Part shown: piece by piece, positions 24,934 through 32,435 of the stretch | Layout of the letters: each line of letters opens with the position of its first letter | How positions within the stretch are numbered: position 1 is the stretch's first letter | NCBI GenBank assembly: GCA_964345075.1 | Contig: CAYFPS010000010.1 | Coordinates: 62,001-126,000 of the forward strand | Length of the DNA stretch: 64,000 nucleotides | Direction of reading: 5' to 3' | Origin: CAYFPS01 sp964345075 | GTDB taxonomy: Bacteria > CAIWAD01 | Notes under the pieces: model-generated | Databases searched by the model: none | The model's input: the letters and a program-made list of their open reading frames with translations, nothing else | What the model was told of the DNA's origin: nothing | Position numbers and translations under genes: made by a program

Positions 24934-27900
24934 TTAGTTGACGGCCACCACGCGGAAGAAGGTCTTGCCCGTGGCAGGCATGGCCAGACTGGTCGCGCCA
25001 CCGGTGGAAGTACCGGCATCCCAGCCAGCATAACCTTCGCCACTGGTGTAGACGATGTAGTCGGTTGCACCGGCAACGGCATCCCAGCTGAGGGAGACCA
25101 GACCACCGATGTAGGCAATGCTGACAACCGGGGCATCAATACCCGTCGTGCAGGTCGTGATGTCGGCGGCGTCGCGGGGCTCAAGCTTGAAGGCGCCGAA
25201 GCTGTAATACATCACGCCTTCCAGGTTGTAGCACTCGCCCAGAACAGGCGTGTAGCCGAAGAAGAGGGCGTCATCAACGACGTAGCTGTTCAGCAGGTCG
25301 TCCTGAACTTCCCACTCGCCGTAACCAAGGCTGTCATTGCTGCAGCTCATATTTTCGACGCGAACCAGAACACTCTCGAAAGCTTCCGAGTAGGCATCGG
25401 CAGCCGTCTGCAGACTGGCGGCGTAAGGCGTGTTGCCACTGGACAGAACCGAGTAGGCGGTTGAATCGGCAACTTCGATTTCCGTGAAGGTGAAATACTC
25501 AAGCACGTTGCCCGTCACCTGCACTTCGTCACCGACGGCAACACCACCATTGGCGCCATAAACCTGCACACCACTCCAGGCACCCGCGGCATCCTGCATG
25601 AAGAAGCCGCCGCTACCACTGGTGGTCAGGGCGCTGACGATACCGGTCGTACGCACCAGCTGGCCCACGTAGGGGCTGACATCGGTCGTGTCGGTCGGCG
25701 TCTGAATCTGGGCAATGGTCAGGTCCGTCGGCTGGGCGACGTAGATCACGTCCGCATAGGTGCGGGGCTGAATCTGGTAACCCGTGTCCCAGGGCAGGGT
25801 CGTGTCGTACTGACCCATCACACCGATCAGGTCGAAGCTGCCCGTGGGGGCGGCGTTTTCGTCGAGGTCGCTGTCGCGATCGATGCGCAGGTCGAAGGTG
25901 TCCACGCCGTCCGTGATCTGGATGGTCGCATGGCTACCGGCAACGGGCCAGGCAAGCGGATCCACCAGGCTGACGCCATTGACGCGCAGCAGCTGGGCTT
26001 CATAGCCTTCGCCATTGGCGATCATGTCAGCAAGGGTCACGACCGTCGGGGCCGGGGCACCGGGGCTGGCAATGACATTCAGCATGGTCAGGTCAAGCAC
26101 CTGGGTCAGGCCGTTGTAGCCACCAACCAGGCCCATCACCTGAACTTCGTCACCGGCGGAAACCGTCATGCCACCGAGCACACCACCATAGATGGCAACG
26201 CTGCCCGTCTCGTGTGTCAGGTAGGCAGGGCCGGAAGTACCGAACTCCTGACCGACCGTCAGCACACCACAGATCTGCACGGCCTGGCCAGTAAGAAGAG
26301 AAACGCCGTCCACGTCGTTGGCACGAATCGCGCTGACATCACCGCAGGTGAAGCCATCGATCACGCTGTAGTTCTGCGTGGCGGAAGTGGTGGATTCGGC
26401 CTCATCGTCCGTGGCAACCACATAGAAAGCAACGCCGCTGCCATCGGCCTGGGCCGGAATATCAGCCGTGTAGGTGCTGCCGGCGGAGAGGGCCATCGCA
26501 ACAGTGGAGGCAGCTCCACCATCGACGCTGTAATACAGGTCGGCACTGGCAACGGCACTGTTGTCCGTGATGTCAGCCGTCACGGTGACGATGTCGGCAC
26601 TGCTCGGAATCAGCGGGCTGTGGGCCAGGTTGCTGATGGCCGGGGGCAGGTTGCCACCGCCACAGGGCGTCATATCGGCTGCACTGCGGGGTTCGATGCG
26701 CATCAGGCTGTAGGCGAAATAGATAACACCGGTCAGGTCGTAGCACTGGCCGACAATCGGGGTTGTGGCAAAGAAGAAGTCATCAACTGTTCCGGTTGTA
26801 ACACCGTCGGAAATGTCCCATTCACCGTAGGTGTTGGGAGCCGTCATGGCCGTTCCGCCCTGAATGCTGACAACCATCGACTCGTAGGACTCACCGAAGG
26901 CCTCGGCAAAGGTCACGGTCGGAATGGCGTAAGCCGCGTTGCCGCTGCTGTTGATGGTGTAGCCACCACCCTGGGTCAGGTCAAGCTCGGTCTGGTTGTA
27001 ATACTCGACAACCGGGCCGCTGGCCGTGACTTCATCACCCACGGCAAAGGCCGTGCCGGTGCCGTAGACCTGAATGCCGCTCCAGGGGCCGAAGCCGTCC
27101 TGGATGAAGATGCTGCCGGCACCGCTGCCGCCGATGGCTGTGACGATACCGGTGATCTCCACGGTCTGGCCCAGCAGGGGGCTGTCGCCGGAGACATCTT
27201 CCGTGAACTGGATGTCATAGATGCTGACGGTGGGAACACCACCGACCACATAGGATCCACCAGCAAGGGAGCTAACCTGCAGGGCATCGTCCGTGGCTTC
27301 CACCCGGTAAACGACCGTAGCTGTATTGGCCTGGGCGGGAATCGTGCCTGTATAGGTATCACCGACCGAAAGACTCATGGCAGCACTGCTCTCGACGCCA
27401 CCGTCGACGGCGTAGAAGAGGGTCACGCTGGATACGGCGCTGTCGTCGGTAACATCGGCGCTGACCGTCACGATATCCGTGTCGGCCGGCTCAGCCGGGC
27501 TGTGCATGATGTTGGCAATGACGGGGGGCAGGTCAACGGCACCGCCGTGGCTGCCAAGGCCGCCGAAGGTGTCAATATCCAGCACGATCCACTCGGAATC
27601 TGTGGCATTGGTACCACGGCTGGCATCCCAGTCCAGATTACCGGCGGTGACTTCGTTCTTGCGCACCAGCGTATGATTGGCCGTAGCAGCCGTCACACCA
27701 GCAACATCCCAACCCGTTCCCGGGTCGGTGTAGAGGTCGTTGGGGCCAACAGCGTCAATGATTACGCCATCCTGCAGCAGGATGATCGCGTCGTCACCAT
27801 TGTGATAGCAGATGGCGGAACCAACGAGGTCGGAAACTGCCGTGACTGCGGCAACAGCAGAGCTGTTGCAGACGACAAAGACATCGCCATCAGCCAGCGT

Positions 27901-28131
27901 CATGCTGGCAATCTGGCCGGCGTAGTCCGACAAGGCGAAATCGTATATGGAAGTTCCATTCGTGATACGACGGAAGGAAATGGTATTCAGATCCAGATCC
28001 GCGCCGGTTCCATTGTAGATTTCAATGGCCTTGTTGTTCGAGTTTCCCTCGATGTATTCGCTGATGAATACGTTCGCCAGAGCCTGACCCGAAAGGCCCA
28101 TAACAAGTCCTGCGAGCAGCAGATGTTTCAT
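24934..28131 (-). CDS. Large secreted lamin-tail-domain protein with repeated OB-fold and Ig-like modules
   Basis: A 1065-residue exoprotein with signal peptide MKHLLLAGLVMGLSGQALA. Residues 20-180 are a lamin-tail domain (NVFISEYIEGNSNNKAIEIYNG ... DGVIIDAVG). Two Ig-like modules starting PPVIANIMHSPAEP and PPAISNLAHSPLIP are near copies, and at least three OB-fold-like modules recur ('VTGIVTAI...GSIFIQDG...GIQVYG...VGDEVTASG'), as in DUF5689 or YhcR-type extracellular nucleases, but no nuclease domain follows. It ends in a fibronectin III-like module without a sorting motif. The start at 28131 has GAGGA upstream. Function unknown; adhesion or a nuclease accessory is possible. Confidence 0.8.
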   Translation of the reverse strand: MKHLLLAGLVMGLSGQALANVFISEYIEGNSNNKAIEIYNGTGADLDLNTISFRRITNGTSIYDFALSDYAGQIASMTLADGDVFVVCNSSAVAAVTAVSDLVGSAICYHNGDDAIILLQDGVIIDAVGPNDLYTDPGTGWDVAGVTAATANHTLVRKNEVTAGNLDWDASRGTNATDSEWIVLDIDTFGGLGSHGGAVDLPPVIANIMHSPAEPADTDIVTVSADVTDDSAVSSVTLFYAVDGGVESSAAMSLSVGDTYTGTIPAQANTATVVYRVEATDDALQVSSLAGGSYVVGGVPTVSIYDIQFTEDVSGDSPLLGQTVEITGIVTAIGGSGAGSIFIQDGFGPWSGIQVYGTGTAFAVGDEVTASGPVVEYYNQTELDLTQGGGYTINSSGNAAYAIPTVTFAEAFGESYESMVVSIQGGTAMTAPNTYGEWDISDGVTTGTVDDFFFATTPIVGQCYDLTGVIYFAYSLMRIEPRSAADMTPCGGGNLPPAISNLAHSPLIPSSADIVTVTADITDNSAVASADLYYSVDGGAASTVAMALSAGSTYTADIPAQADGSGVAFYVVATDDEAESTTSATQNYSVIDGFTCGDVSAIRANDVDGVSLLTGQAVQICGVLTVGQEFGTSGPAYLTHETGSVAIYGGVLGGMTVSAGDEVQVMGLVGGYNGLTQVLDLTMLNVIASPGAPAPTVVTLADMIANGEGYEAQLLRVNGVSLVDPLAWPVAGSHATIQITDGVDTFDLRIDRDSDLDENAAPTGSFDLIGVMGQYDTTLPWDTGYQIQPRTYADVIYVAQPTDLTIAQIQTPTDTTDVSPYVGQLVRTTGIVSALTTSGSGGFFMQDAAGAWSGVQVYGANGGVAVGDEVQVTGNVLEYFTFTEIEVADSTAYSVLSSGNTPYAASLQTAADAYSEAFESVLVRVENMSCSNDSLGYGEWEVQDDLLNSYVVDDALFFGYTPVLGECYNLEGVMYYSFGAFKLEPRDAADITTCTTGIDAPVVSIAYIGGLVSLSWDAVAGATDYIVYTSGEGYAGWDAGTSTGGATSLAMPATGKTFFRVVAVN

Positions 28132-28249
28132 GAAGACGTCCTCGCTTGATGATGAGTTGTCAAAAGTGTCTCGTTCGGCACCAAGTTGCTCACCCAATGT
28201 TTGGCTTCAATGAGCCGTGGGGGGAAATCAGCTTGTTGCAGTCCCGACA

Positions 28250-28299
28250 GTATGCAAGAATCATGCCTCCCGCTCTCATATCTGCAGGAAATTGCATAC
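28250..28299. promoter_or_regulatory. 8-bp inverted repeat in the leader of the lamin-tail gene
   Basis: GTATGCAA at 28250-28257 and TTGCATAC at 28292-28299 are exact reverse complements, 34 bp apart. They lie just after the predicted -10 box of the minus-strand gene, so they could be a split operator or an mRNA stem. Confidence 0.35.
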
Positions 28300-28301
28300 C
28301 C

Positions 28302-28330
28302 ATGTTAATCAATGACTTAGGAATTGACAA
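28302..28330 (-). promoter_or_regulatory. Candidate promoter of the lamin-tail gene
   Basis: On the minus strand TTGTCA (28330-28325) and TAACAT (28307-28302) are 17 bases apart. The -35 is the same hexamer seen before the double-cubane and feoA genes. The predicted leader would be about 165 nt. Confidence 0.4.
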
Positions 28331-28396
28331 TTGACTCCCGAAAACGGCCCGATTCCGCCCGAGTGTCAAAGATCCGGCACATACAGGAGAAATTCA

Positions 28397-28425
28397 GCTA
28401 TCCTGTTATCTATCAACAGCATAGC
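28397..28425 (-). terminator. Imperfect hairpin downstream of speB
   Basis: GCTAT-CTGTT pairs with AACAG-ATAGC around a 7-base loop with one opposed mismatch. It is 37 bp past the speB stop codon but lacks a strong T tract, so it may be a weak terminator. Confidence 0.35.
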
Positions 28426-28461
28426 TCTGTTCAGGATCGGTCGGGATGAACCGTTCAGTTC

Positions 28462-29403
28462 TTAGGCAAGGGGAAATGGTGAAGGGCCGCTGAGCTTTGC
28501 GGCCGATTTCTGTCCAAGAAAAGCTGAGAGCAGGCGATGGACAAGCCTGGCCGCAAGAAAATCCGGTGCTTCATTTCCGGCCAGTGGCTTGAGCTCGACC
28601 ACATCAAAGCCCACGACTTCCGTGTGCTCTGACAGGGCACGCACCAGCTCCATGACCTGATGCCAGAAAAGGCCGCCGGGTTCAGGCGTTCCGGTAGCGG
28701 GCATCAGAGAGCTGTCGAAGCCATCCAGATCCACCGTCAGCCAGGTTTTGGCAGAAAGCTGTGGGACAATTCGCTTGACCCAATCGGGATTTGCGTGTAT
28801 CACATGAGCGGCGTGCACGCGCCCCGTGTCCATGCGTTCAAGCTCTTCGGCGTCCATGCTGCGAATGCCGACCTGAATAATCGGGCCGCCCTCGCGGGCA
28901 CGGGCCATGACGCAGGCATGATTGCAACTGTTGCCGTGATAGGCCTCGCGTGTATCGGCATGGGCATCGATCTGCACCACTCCAAGTCCTTCGTGGGCCT
29001 TTTGCGCTGCACGAATGGCACCGATGCTGACCGAATGCTCGCCACCCAGCAACACGGGAAAACGGCCGCGCCGGAACATTTCCTCGATCAGGCCTTCGAC
29101 CGTATCGGCAAGCGCGGAAGGATCCAGTTCCGCCGGGCATGGCAGTTCGGGCAGGGTTGAAATCCCCAGACGATGGACTTCCGAGTGGGACTCCATATCG
29201 TAGAGCTCCACCTGCTCGGAGGCTGCAAGCAGGGCTTTGGGGCCTTGATCGGCCCCTTTCAGCCAGGTCGAACTTCCGTCGAAGGGAACGGGCAGCACCC
29301 AGACATAGGAGGTCTCCGCCCGGGAAGAGTCCTCATCCAGACCGAGAAAATCCCCCGTCGCGCCCTTCAACAGCGCGTCAAGCATGTCGGCTTTGGTGGG
29401 CAT
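28462..29403 (-). CDS. speB: Agmatinase / arginase-family ureohydrolase
   Basis: Binuclear manganese enzyme, most likely cleaving agmatine to putrescine and urea. All metal motifs are present: LLGGEHSVSIGAIRA, VQIDAHADTREAYHGNSCNHACVM and LTVDLDGFDSSLMPATGTPEPGGLFW; the last form (S-x-x-P-A-T-G-T-P-E-P-G-G) is characteristic of agmatinases rather than arginases. 313 residues. Its start overlaps the end of the SpeD-like gene, so the two are coexpressed. Confidence 0.92.
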   Translation of the reverse strand: MPTKADMLDALLKGATGDFLGLDEDSSRAETSYVWVLPVPFDGSSTWLKGADQGPKALLAASEQVELYDMESHSEVHRLGISTLPELPCPAELDPSALADTVEGLIEEMFRRGRFPVLLGGEHSVSIGAIRAAQKAHEGLGVVQIDAHADTREAYHGNSCNHACVMARAREGGPIIQVGIRSMDAEELERMDTGRVHAAHVIHANPDWVKRIVPQLSAKTWLTVDLDGFDSSLMPATGTPEPGGLFWHQVMELVRALSEHTEVVGFDVVELKPLAGNEAPDFLAARLVHRLLSAFLGQKSAAKLSGPSPFPLA

Positions 29404-29858
29404 CAGGACTCGGTTTTCCGGGTCGTGGTGTCCATCTGGTTGGCCTGAAGCAAGGTGCCTTCGTCCACCATCATGCCGCGCGGGAATTCACGTCCACGCT
29501 GCACGAGGTGCTCCTCGGGGCGCATGCTGCCAAAGGCCTCAATCAGGCGCTGGCGGGCACGGTCCACGTCAAAGGTCTTGCAGGAAAACAGATCGACGAA
29601 GCAGTAACGCTTCCTGGGAAAGGTGTGCACGGAAATATGACTTTCCGCGATAATCACGGTACCGGTAATTCCCTCATCATCAGGCACAAGGCCTTCATAG
29701 GGAAATACGTAGGGCTGGGTGATCTTGGTCATCCCAATCTCATCGGGGAGATTGTTCAGAAGGTTGAAGATGAAAGGCAGGTCACGAAGACGATCAATGT
29801 CGCACTCGTTAAGGTCGAGCATGAGGTGGGGTCCGAAACCCGAGTCAACCATGGTCAT
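29403..29858 (-). CDS. speD: SpeD-family pyruvoyl decarboxylase (annotated type: S-adenosylmethionine decarboxylase)
   Basis: A 151-residue self-processing proenzyme. IIAESHISVHTFP contains the Glu-Ser cleavage site where the Ser becomes the pyruvoyl group, with the processing His in VHT; VDLFSCKTFD has the conserved catalytic Cys. The family normally makes decarboxylated AdoMet for spermidine synthesis. However, the neighbour is agmatinase and no spermidine synthase is nearby; SpeD homologues that decarboxylate arginine or ornithine are known, so arginine decarboxylation is a real alternative. The residue after HTFP is Arg, where Glu is usual. Start at 29858; an ATG two codons later is possible. 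Confidence 0.85.
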   Translation of the reverse strand: MTMVDSGFGPHLMLDLNECDIDRLRDLPFIFNLLNNLPDEIGMTKITQPYVFPYEGLVPDDEGITGTVIIAESHISVHTFPRKRYCFVDLFSCKTFDVDRARQRLIEAFGSMRPEEHLVQRGREFPRGMMVDEGTLLQANQMDTTTRKTES

Positions 29859-30033
29859 GTCGCATAAAGCCTCCTGATCGGCGCGCGCTCACATGCCGCT
29901 TCGCCATGAACCGGGTCCGCCTCGATGGCCACTGCCCTCGACTCCGGACGGCCCGGCAAGGCGCCAAATATGGAGCAATGTCAGGGTTGATGCAATAGGC
30001 TTTTCACCAATTTTTTCACCGAATCTTCATGGT

Positions 30034-30068
30034 AAAAAAAGGGCCCCTCGCCGTCAAGCGAAGGGCCC
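30034..30068 (-). terminator. Rho-independent terminator of the COG2403 gene
   Basis: GGGCCC(C)TCGC pairs with GCGA(A)GGGCCC (30041-30068) and is followed on the minus strand by seven T (30034-30040). Confidence 0.88.
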
Positions 30069-30090
30069 GCGTCACAAGGACTTGATCGTG

Positions 30091-31404
30091 CTAGAGCAGC
30101 TTGGCCAGCGCGTCCTTCAAGGTGGGACGGCCGATCTCCTGCAATTCGTAATACACGCGTGTCGCCGGCTTGGTAATATTGACCACGCGGCGCAGGTCGA
30201 TTGGCGTGCCGATGATCACGGCATCACAGTCAACGGCATTGATCGTGGCTTCCAGATCGGCGATCTGCTGGTCGCCGTAACCCATGGCCGGCAGCAGAAT
30301 GCCGATGTCCGGGTATTTCTCGAAGGTTGCGTCGATGGTGCCAACGGCCCATGGGCGCGGGTCCACCGGCTCGGCAGCGCCATAGCGCTCGGCGGCGACC
30401 ATGCCTGCACCGTAGGCCATTTCGCCGTGGGTCAGGGTCGGTCCATCTTCCACGACCAGCACGCGCTTGCCACGAATGATGGACTCGTCGTCCACACTGA
30501 TCGGGCTGGCGGCATCGATGATCATGGCATCGGGATTGATGCTGCGGCAGTTCGAGCGTACTTCTTCCACATCTTCCGGCTGGGCGGTGGCAATCTTGTT
30601 GATCACGATGACATCGGCCTTGCGGACATTGGTCTCACCTGGATAATAGCTGAGCTCGTGGCCGGGGCGATGGGGATCGACCACCACGATTTCGCAATCG
30701 CTGGCGAAGAAGGGCGTGTCGTTGTTGCCGCCGTCCCACAGAATGACATCCGCTTCCTGCTCGGCCTGACGCAGAATGGCCTCGTAGTCCACACCGGCGT
30801 AGATCACGCTGCCCATGGCGATGTGCGGCTCGTATTCTTCCATTTCCTCGATCGTGCACTTGTGTGTTTTCAGGTCTTCCAGCGTGGCGAAGCGCTGCAC
30901 GGCCTGCGCGGCGAGATCGCCGTAGGGCATGGGATGGCGCACGCTGACGACCTTCTTCCCCGCTTCCTTCAGCAGGTTGACAACCGCGCGGGTGGTCTGA
31001 CTCTTGCCGCAGCCGGTGCGGGATGCGCAAATTGAGATGACGGGCTTGCTTGACTTCAGCTCCGTCAGGCGGCCGCCCAGCATGCGGAAGTCCGCACCAC
31101 AGGCGTTGACCAGCGCGGCCTTGTGCATCACGACTTCGTGGGGCACGTCGCTGTATGAGAAGACGACCTCTTCGATATTGTGCTTTGCGATCAGCTCGGG
31201 CAGTTCCGATTCATCAAAAATGGGAATGCCGGCAGGGTACAGGTCGCCGGCCAGGGCTGCCGGATACTGGCGGCCATCAATGTCCGGGATCTGGGTTGCC
31301 GTGAAGCAGATGACCTCGTAGCGATTATCGTTTCTGAAAACACAGTTGAAATTGTGAAAGTCGCGCCCGGCGGCGCCCATGATGAGCGTCCTGATGCGTT
31401 CCAT
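30091..31404 (-). CDS. P-loop protein of the COG2403 / cyclic 2,3-diphosphoglycerate synthetase-like family
   Basis: A 437-residue cytosolic protein. The N-terminal 125 residues are a Rossmann-like domain (RTLIMGAAGRDFHNFNCVFRND). A P-loop follows, ISICASRTGCGKSQTTRAVVNLL, then VILWDGGNNDTPFF (Walker B-like) and ADVIVINKIATA, where NK-x-x corresponds to a GTPase-type base-recognition motif. The family is annotated as a predicted GTPase or as related to archaeal cyclic 2,3-diphosphoglycerate synthetase; its bacterial function is not established. Start at 31404 with AAAGGAG upstream. Monocistronic with its own terminator. Confidence 0.85.
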   Translation of the reverse strand: MERIRTLIMGAAGRDFHNFNCVFRNDNRYEVICFTATQIPDIDGRQYPAALAGDLYPAGIPIFDESELPELIAKHNIEEVVFSYSDVPHEVVMHKAALVNACGADFRMLGGRLTELKSSKPVISICASRTGCGKSQTTRAVVNLLKEAGKKVVSVRHPMPYGDLAAQAVQRFATLEDLKTHKCTIEEMEEYEPHIAMGSVIYAGVDYEAILRQAEQEADVILWDGGNNDTPFFASDCEIVVVDPHRPGHELSYYPGETNVRKADVIVINKIATAQPEDVEEVRSNCRSINPDAMIIDAASPISVDDESIIRGKRVLVVEDGPTLTHGEMAYGAGMVAAERYGAAEPVDPRPWAVGTIDATFEKYPDIGILLPAMGYGDQQIADLEATINAVDCDAVIIGTPIDLRRVVNITKPATRVYYELQEIGRPTLKDALAKLL

Positions 31405-31543
31405 CGCGCCCTCTCCTTTATTCGAATTGTGCCCGGCACGGACCACCCGTCCGGGTCGATAACTGGTTCAGTAATGTAGAAAAGATAACAAGCTGAATCG
31501 AGGGGGTGGGGGATTTGGGGTTGGATGTGTGGTTGGATGTGGT

Positions 31544-31591
31544 GTCGGACGTGGGGTCGGACGTGGCGTCGGACGTGGGGTCGGACGTAGC
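31544..31591. repeat. Left block of 12-bp REP-like tandem repeats
   Basis: Four head-to-tail copies of GTCGGACGTGG(G/C), the last ending TAGC; degenerate copies (TTGGATGTGTGG, TTGGATGTGGT) extend left to 31521. The same unit flanks the other side of the transposase gene, which identifies the pair as its cognate repeats. Confidence 0.9.
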
Positions 31592-31644
31592 TTTGTCCAA
31601 ATGTCAACCCCGCACGACGGCGTCAGCTTTCATTGACACTTTCC

Positions 31645-32214
31645 TCACCCTTCGCGCCGACCAGTGCGGATGCGCAAAAGCTCTTCCTGCATCAAACCGC
31701 GATAGATGATCTGACGTTCAAGTGGGTGATCGCTCAAGCCAAGAAACCAGGGACCGGAGCTTGTGATGTTGTCTTTAACGCCTTTCAAATGAAAGCGGGC
31801 ACTGGACCACTCGTAGCCGTCAAGGGCAGTGGAAACAAAGGCTGCATGAGGATTGAGTTCGATATAGAGCTGGCAGGACCTGAAGTAGCTGTCGTGGCAT
31901 ACAGGCAAAATGCGAGGGCGACCTTTCCAGACTGCATCAGAACGACAATGCAAATGGTTAAATCGTTTGGCATAAAGGCCGTTCACTTGCTTGAGCAAAG
32001 TTGATACATCCGATGGTTTTGATGTTCCAACCAATAGATGCACATGATTATCCATCAAAACCCAGGCATGAATTGAAACGTCAAGCTTCTGAGACCACTT
32101 TTGAAGAAGGTTCAGGAACATCCAGCGATCCTCATCATAGTGAAAGATCTTGCTGCGATTCCTTCCGCGGGAAATCAGATGGAAATAGGCGCGGTCGCCA
32201 CCAAGTTCACACAT
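31645..32214 (-). mobile_element. REP-associated tyrosine transposase (RAYT, Y1/HUH family) CDS
   Basis: A 189-residue single-strand DNA transposase. YFHLISRGRNRSKIFHYDEDRWMFL opens the Y1 domain; VSIHAWVLMDNHVHLLV holds the HUH metal motif (H-V-H), and SYFRSCQLYIELNP the catalytic Tyr region. The start at 32214 has AAAGGAG eight bases upstream; the open frame continues upstream but is not part of the family. It is flanked by matching 12-bp repeat blocks about 53 bp downstream and 150 bp upstream of the gene, the arrangement of a REPtron in which one domesticated transposase maintains REP repeats. Confidence 0.9.
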
Positions 32215-32363
32215 GTCGATACTCCTTTGCTTTTCAGGGAGTACTGGATCTGGCGGCTTCAGTTCCTGAAAAAAGAAGTTGAGACAACGAAAATGCGGCA
32301 ATGTCAAGTTTGCCTTTGACAACAGGGATTTCTGGCAAACAGATGTTGGAAGTTGGACATAGT

Positions 32364-32420
32364 CTCGGACGTGGCGTCGGACGTGGTGTCGGACGTGGTG
32401 TCCGACACCACGTCCGACAC
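32364..32420. repeat. Right block of 12-bp REP-like repeats with a perfect 35-bp palindrome
   Basis: Three direct copies of (G/C)TCGGACGTGG(T/C) run into two inverted copies. Positions 32386-32402 and 32404-32420 are exact 17-base reverse complements around a single central base, giving a long hairpin. It starts 15 bp beyond the rodA stop codon, so the mrd/rod transcript would end in this structure. Confidence 0.93.
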
Positions 32421-32435
32421 CCAAGCCCCCCCCCT

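Larger units (their letters stand above)
28132..28461. other. Intergenic region upstream of the lamin-tail gene
   Basis: These 330 bp hold a candidate promoter (28302-28330, minus), an inverted repeat GTATGCAA / TTGCATAC (28250-28299) just downstream of it, and a hairpin (28397-28425) that may end the speB transcript. No coding sequence is supported. Confidence 0.6.

Noticed and set aside
25930..28149. 739-codon open frame on the plus strand opposite the lamin-tail gene
   Set aside because: Composition is rich in Gly, His, Asn and Val without any domain, and it mirrors codon positions of the minus-strand gene, which has a signal peptide, recognisable domains, a ribosome site and a terminator.
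31418..31709. Short frames reading 'DVGSDVASDVGSD' or 'TSDATSDPTSD' through the 12-bp repeats
   Set aside because: Low-complexity translations of a tandem repeat on both strands; no start signal or family.
31521..32420. 12-bp repeats as a CRISPR array
   Set aside because: Units are contiguous without spacers and there are no cas genes; they match REP-type repeats around a RAYT.
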